From the NCBI GenBank assembly GCA_015222755.1, contig JADFVX010000129.1, forward strand, positions 1 through 26,112: a stretch of 26,112 bases of DNA, given 5' to 3'. Made by a program: the position numbers and the translations under genes. Below are positions 23,201 through 26,112 of this stretch, piece by piece. The DNA is from Pseudomonadota bacterium. Lineage in GTDB: Bacteria; Desulfobacterota; JADFVX01. The first letter of the stretch is position 1, and each line of letters opens with the position of its first letter. The notes below the pieces were generated by a model. It was not told where the DNA came from. It was given only the letters and a program-made list of their open reading frames with translations, and ran no database searches.

Positions 23201-23358
23201 ATATCAAGGCTAGAGTCAGGGAAGACCTCCTGCGTAATACCAGAGAGGGAGACCATACCGGCGATTATAACGGCCATCATCAGCAGGTTGGCCGCTACGT
23301 GGTTGTCTGCAAACCATGACAAGAGGCCTTTTCTTATGTCTTTATGATTACTTATCAT
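20215..23358 (-). CDS. RND-family efflux pump inner-membrane permease
   Basis: A 1047-residue proton-driven exporter of the AcrB/HAE type, with 12 expected helices and two large periplasmic porter loops. The start NHVAANLLMMAVIIAG, the loop FPDSSLDMVTVKVSYPGA, and TM4 GIVVDDAVVVGENIYYRR with D405-D406 are typical. In TM10 the AcrB proton-relay lysine is absent and the segment reads GIVINGGLVFVLTAN (N933). The ATG follows AAGG by five bases and lies 34 bases after the adaptor gene. With the adaptor and outer-membrane factor it forms a complete tripartite pump. Substrate unknown. Confidence 0.95.
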   Translation of the reverse strand: MISNHKDIRKGLLSWFADNHVAANLLMMAVIIAGMVSLSGITQEVFPDSSLDMVTVKVSYPGATPEEVEEGIVLAIEEEVRTLENVDRVTAIALEGRATVIVELLTGADPNNMLQEIKGAVDRISSMPEDAERPVISLQTRRRSVMKLALTGEMDERALYDMANRVRDDMTDLPDITQVELRGVREPEISIEVPRHTLRAYGLTLGDIAAAIRMQAIDIPAGGIKTKGGEVLLRTKERRNYAGEFEDISVINRKDGTEVRLVDIATIKEGFADTEKEAYFNGKRAALINVYRIGDETPNAISEAVFKYIDSTKEIFPPGIELVVQRDWSEIYRQRQDLLLSNGAMGLALVIITLALFLEARLAFWVAMGIPISIIGSFTILKFSGGSISMISMFAYIITLGIVVDDAVVVGENIYYRRQQGMSPLEAAVKGVREMTAPIVIAVSTNILAFLPLLFVSGSTGRFFGVLPAVIISVFFISLLECLYILPSHLNYPRRKRSRFMDMLEAVPDRCAKGLEWVIDRIFSPILSFCLNLRYMTALVSLLVLLVSYSYWNSGWINFSFHPRIQTDNIKAQIELPFGSPIEEVRRIAKLVEDGGHRATKNNGGQAILKGVMTDISGGNKAQVTFNLVPQAEREITTRQFSIEWRKEVGAIPGMERLFFDFVIGPGGSAAINAELTHPDPVTLEAAAADLAAELANYNGVIDIDDGFAKGKPQFDFNLTAEGRSMGMTARSLGSQVRHSFYGAEALRQQRGRDEVKVMVRLPEEERRSLYNLEELIVFTPEGGEIPLERAARVTKGRAYTEIDRVEGKRVLNVKASVIQGQTNENKVIASLKESGYMSELVATYPGLKYSFEGRQREQRKSLSDIATGLAFTMAGIFCFLAIPFRSYAQAIMVIISIPFGLVCALFGHIIMGYALSMTSIFGMIALCGIVINGGLVFVLTANQLLREEGKTPYEAAYLAARRRFRPIMLTSLTTFLGLAPMIFEQSIQARFLVPMAISLGYGILFSTAIVLLLTPALYIIHQELHTKIKAFFYGPLKEERREDGLR

Positions 23359-23392
23359 ATAAGCCTTACAAAGAATTCATGTGCCTTAAGAA

Positions 23393-24625
23393 TCACTTTT
23401 TGGCCCCTTTCTTCTTTCCCCACTTCTTGGGCGCTCCCTTTTTATTCACTGGTCTTTCATCACCCGTCCTGAGCTTCATGCCGGGCAGCGGCGTCTGGAG
23501 GCGGCTTATGATGAGACGCTCCCCCTCCCCTATATCGGCTGTAAGCAGGAGTTCATTTTTTCTACGCCACTTGACATTCGTCCCTCGAATATCGAGGGTA
23601 CCGTCTTCTTTAAGTATAAGAAGTCTGTCTCCGTCTGCCAGGGCCTCACGGGGGATGGTATAGACATCATCCATAGTTCCAGCCTCGATCTCAAGTTTTA
23701 CGAAACTTTCAAGCAGCACCCTGCCCTCGCCCTCCCTGGCCTTGAGATTTAAGGGATCGTCTATCCTTATAAGTATGCGGGCCATCCTTCCTTTTGGGTC
23801 AAGACCTGCCAGAAGCTTTTCAACATGTCCCTTGCGGACCACTTCCTTGCCGCGAGATGACCCCAGGACAACTCTTACCTCGGAACCCCTCCGTTCCCTG
23901 GATGGAAAAGATATCCTGTCCAGATGGGCAGGGAGAATTGATGCCTGCACCCAGAAATAATCGGTCCCGGCTATTGTTGCTATTTTTGTCTGGCGTCCCA
24001 CAAACTGGCCAAGTTCTGCATATTCTTCAACGACTACGGCATTAAACGGGACAGTGACAGATGTCTTTTTAAGGTCCAGTTCAGCTGCCGCCAGCCTGCT
24101 TTTATCTGCCTCAACCTGCGCCTCAACAATTTTCAGGTGCGGCACCCTGAGGGCAAGGCTTTTATTTGTATCACTGGCTGCATTATCTTTCTCAAAGAGC
24201 CGCCATTCCTCTCTGGCTATCAGCTGCTGCCCCTTTTCAATATCCATCCTTGATACTTCCTCGTCAAGGGCGGCCCTTCGCTCCTCTACAAGCAGCTCAT
24301 ATTCGGCAGGGTCTACCTTTACAAGTTCCTCTCCTTTAGCTAAAAGGCCTCCGGGGACAAGTTCTCTATGCTGCCTTATGATCTTTCCTTCAACCTCTGT
24401 AGTAATTACTACTTCTCTTGCAGCTATTACCGTACCAGATGCCTCGATATGTATCTGCTCGCTTCCAGGGCTTATCTTGATAGCCTCCACTATAGGGACA
24501 ATGTGCCTTGGCTTCCTCTTCCTTGTTTTGGGCTTATTGGCATAGAGGGCGTATATTATACCTCCTGCTATGACTATAGCTCCAAGTGGTATTGCCAGTC
24601 GTAAAAAAGCTTTATTTCCTTTCAT
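23393..24625 (-). CDS. RND efflux pump periplasmic adaptor (MFP)
   Basis: A 410-residue HlyD/AcrA-type membrane fusion protein: N-terminal membrane anchor (about 9-28), lipoyl half GTVIAAREVVITTEVEGKI, a short alpha-hairpin (about 115-190), second lipoyl half VTVPFNAVVVEEYAELGQFV, then beta-barrel and membrane-proximal domains with YTIPREALADGDRL. It has no lipobox. The last 17 residues are very basic (KKGAPKKWGKKKGAKK), an uncommon ending. GGAAGGG lies about four bases before the ATG, which directly follows the outer-membrane factor stop. Confidence 0.94.
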   Translation of the reverse strand: MKGNKAFLRLAIPLGAIVIAGGIIYALYANKPKTRKRKPRHIVPIVEAIKISPGSEQIHIEASGTVIAAREVVITTEVEGKIIRQHRELVPGGLLAKGEELVKVDPAEYELLVEERRAALDEEVSRMDIEKGQQLIAREEWRLFEKDNAASDTNKSLALRVPHLKIVEAQVEADKSRLAAAELDLKKTSVTVPFNAVVVEEYAELGQFVGRQTKIATIAGTDYFWVQASILPAHLDRISFPSRERRGSEVRVVLGSSRGKEVVRKGHVEKLLAGLDPKGRMARILIRIDDPLNLKAREGEGRVLLESFVKLEIEAGTMDDVYTIPREALADGDRLLILKEDGTLDIRGTNVKWRRKNELLLTADIGEGERLIISRLQTPLPGMKLRTGDERPVNKKGAPKKWGKKKGAKK

Positions 24626-26008
24626 TTAACCCTTCCTCTCCAGTGTCGTGTCGTCGCTAAGAAGTGAACCTCCAAGTGCTCGGTAAAGAAGTATACGGTT
24701 TGATATTATAGACCTCTTTTCCGAGATCAGCTTAAGTTCAAGCCTCTGTTTGGTCTGCAGGGCAGTCATCACTGGAAGATAGTCGCTAAGACCGTTCATG
24801 TATCGGTTGCGCGTCTCTCTCAGGCTTTCCTCCGCCATAAGCAGTTGTTCTTCTATGTGACGGATGAGTTCCTTTTTTCCCTTTTCGCGGCTCAGGGCAT
24901 TTTCCACCTCTTCCATTGCAGTCAGGTAGGCCGATGCATAACGGGAAAGCTCTTCTTCCACCATGGCCTTACGCCGTCTGACTTCCGCCTTCCTCCTGCC
25001 CCAGTCTACAATGGGGGCCATCACCTCAGCAAAAATCGAATGAAACCTGTAATCGCTTGAAAGGCTTGCCCCCTGCACCCCCGCTGTTGCACCTATGCGT
25101 AAACCGGGGAGCCTGTCGGCAACGGCCGTGGCCACCCGGTAATCTGCGGCGATAAGCTTTTTATGCCTTGCCCTCAGGTCTGGCCGACGGGTAAGCAGGT
25201 CAGCAGGGACGCCCAGTTCGGGAAGAGCAGGAATTTCAGGAAGTACCTTTCCACTCTCTATCTCAGCTCTGCCGGGAGATAAACCTGAGAGCAGGTGAAA
25301 ACGGTTGTGAAGTGTGGCACTGAGTGAAGTAATGGAAGGAAGCTGAGCGCGTAGCGAGGCCAGCTGCTGCCTCTGCTGGTATATGTCCACAAGTGAGGCA
25401 TCGCCAAGTGAAAAACGCAGCTTTATAAGGTGGAGGTAGTTTCTGCTCACCTCTATCTGCTGGGAAAGTACATCAAAAAGCCTTCTCTGCTCTATTATCT
25501 GAAAATATGTGTCGGCAAGCTGGCTGGAGAGAAGCAGTGCCGTATCGGCAACATCGTCAGCAGTCGCCCCGCTTTCCAAAAATGCTGCTCTTTCGGCGGA
25601 GGAAAGTTTTTTCCACAGGTCTATCTCCCATGAAAGACTGGCTCCCAGTCCTTTACTGACCGTACGATTGCTGTCTTCATCCCATCTGGCAGATCCGGAC
25701 AGCTCACCTGTTATCGAGGGCTTATATGCCGCTGCCTCCTTGCGCCTGAAGGCATTGGCCTGCTCCAGACGGCTGTATGCCTGCTTCAGGGTAAAGTTAT
25801 TCCCGAGGGCCTTTGTTATAAAGCTGTCAAGGTAGGGATCATCAAGGGCAAGCCACCACTTGTCATAGTTCTTATCTTTGTCAATTGGAGCGACAGAATA
25901 AGCCGCGGCCATCTCAACAGGGGGATTCATCTCCTCTTTTACTGCATGGGTGCAGCCAAAGAAAAAGATGGGGATTAAAAAAACAAAATATATAGGTCTA
26001 TGAGACAT
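24626..26008 (-). CDS. TolC-type outer-membrane efflux lipoprotein (NodT family)
   Basis: Outer-membrane channel of the tripartite pump. The signal peptide ends FFFGC, a lipobox-like site with the lipidated Cys at residue 19-20 from the ATG at 26008. Two OEP repeats follow (about 50-240 and 255-450), with the family strings WWLALDDPYLDSFI, LLTRRPDLRARHKKLIAADYRV and APIVDWGRRKAEV. A GTG at 26041 is in frame, but it lies inside the palindrome just after the predicted transcript start and has no ribosome site, so 26008 is preferred. The gene leads the pump operon; its stop touches the adaptor ATG. Confidence 0.93.
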   Translation of the reverse strand: MSHRPIYFVFLIPIFFFGCTHAVKEEMNPPVEMAAAYSVAPIDKDKNYDKWWLALDDPYLDSFITKALGNNFTLKQAYSRLEQANAFRRKEAAAYKPSITGELSGSARWDEDSNRTVSKGLGASLSWEIDLWKKLSSAERAAFLESGATADDVADTALLLSSQLADTYFQIIEQRRLFDVLSQQIEVSRNYLHLIKLRFSLGDASLVDIYQQRQQLASLRAQLPSITSLSATLHNRFHLLSGLSPGRAEIESGKVLPEIPALPELGVPADLLTRRPDLRARHKKLIAADYRVATAVADRLPGLRIGATAGVQGASLSSDYRFHSIFAEVMAPIVDWGRRKAEVRRRKAMVEEELSRYASAYLTAMEEVENALSREKGKKELIRHIEEQLLMAEESLRETRNRYMNGLSDYLPVMTALQTKQRLELKLISEKRSIISNRILLYRALGGSLLSDDTTLERKG

Positions 26009-26038
26009 AGATTTCTGATCAATTCTCCAGGCTTTTAA

Positions 26039-26055
26039 CACACTGCTGCAGTGTG
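26039..26055. promoter_or_regulatory. Perfect 17-base palindrome, candidate operator of the pump operon
   Basis: CACACTGC-T-GCAGTGTG: 8-base perfect arms around one base. It begins about eight bases after the -10 box (26063-26068), so it covers or directly follows the expected transcription start. That position suits a repressor (TetR or MarR type); no regulator gene is visible nearby. Confidence 0.5.
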
Positions 26056-26062
26056 GGCGAGA

Positions 26063-26072
26063 ATTATAGCAA
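26063..26072 (-). promoter_or_regulatory. Extended -10 promoter of the pump operon
   Basis: On the minus strand TTGCTATAAT contains a perfect TATAAT (26068-26063) with TG one base upstream, an extended -10. The -35 position has no good match, and the upstream DNA is very A+T-rich. The expected start is near 26056. Confidence 0.6.
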
Positions 26073-26112
26073 TAAAAAGATTAAAGGAATATTAAAATCA
26101 CGGAAGATTTAA

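Noticed and set aside
24054..24545. 163-residue Ser-rich plus-strand frame
   Set aside because: It is a shadow of the adaptor gene; its Ser/Leu-rich composition is typical of antisense frames.

Overview
The window looks like ordinary chromosomal DNA from a Gram-negative bacterium. Outer-membrane biology is clear: a TolC-type lipoprotein, an RND pump, and ClpS/Aat. The mix of a 7TM-HD (PgpH-type) phosphodiesterase, a DgkA-PAP2 fusion, frequent TTG starts and a trpBA-accD neighbourhood would fit a Desulfobacterota- or Nitrospirota-like lineage. That placement is an inference from gene content, not a firm call. I see no rRNA, tRNA, CRISPR array, insertion sequence or prophage gene. No gene-free stretch exceeds 300 bases.

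Layout. (1) Plus strand, 93-3750: trpB-trpA (last steps of tryptophan synthesis), then a Crp/Fnr-type regulator and accD (acetyl-CoA carboxylase beta subunit). Each pair has a candidate promoter in front. (2) Minus strand, 12462 down to 3788: one tightly packed run of phoH, pgpH, ybeY, a DgkA-PAP2 fusion, a CorC-type CBS protein, clpS, clpA and aat. It joins the widespread phoH-ybeY-corC RNA-quality/stress block to a complete ClpS-ClpA-Aat N-degron module, with overlaps or gaps of 2-26 bases. A candidate extended -10 promoter at 12538-12566 lies in front, under an imperfect CIRCE-like dyad. (3) Minus strand, 18095 down to 12672: a HAD phosphatase, an EamA transporter, lepA, lepB and a membrane-anchored SGNH/GDSL hydrolase. 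(4) Minus strand, 18840 down to 18301: a single-domain rhodanese followed by a 52-residue rubredoxin. (5) Plus strand, 19052-19264: a 70-residue acidic protein of unknown function. (6) Minus strand, 26008 down to 19268: outer-membrane factor, periplasmic adaptor, RND permease, TPR protein and DUF4265 protein, apparently one operon. An extended -10 promoter and a perfect 17-base palindrome stand at its head.

The most interesting points are the kinase-phosphatase fusion with altered PAP2 residues, the RND operon that carries TPR and DUF4265 genes and has an operator-like palindrome, the overprinted C-terminal tail of PgpH on the ybeY start, the CIRCE-like site before phoH, and the rhodanese-rubredoxin pair. 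I found no wholly new system that the sequence alone can prove. All family calls rest on motif recognition in the translated sequence, and all promoters and operators are pattern matches only.
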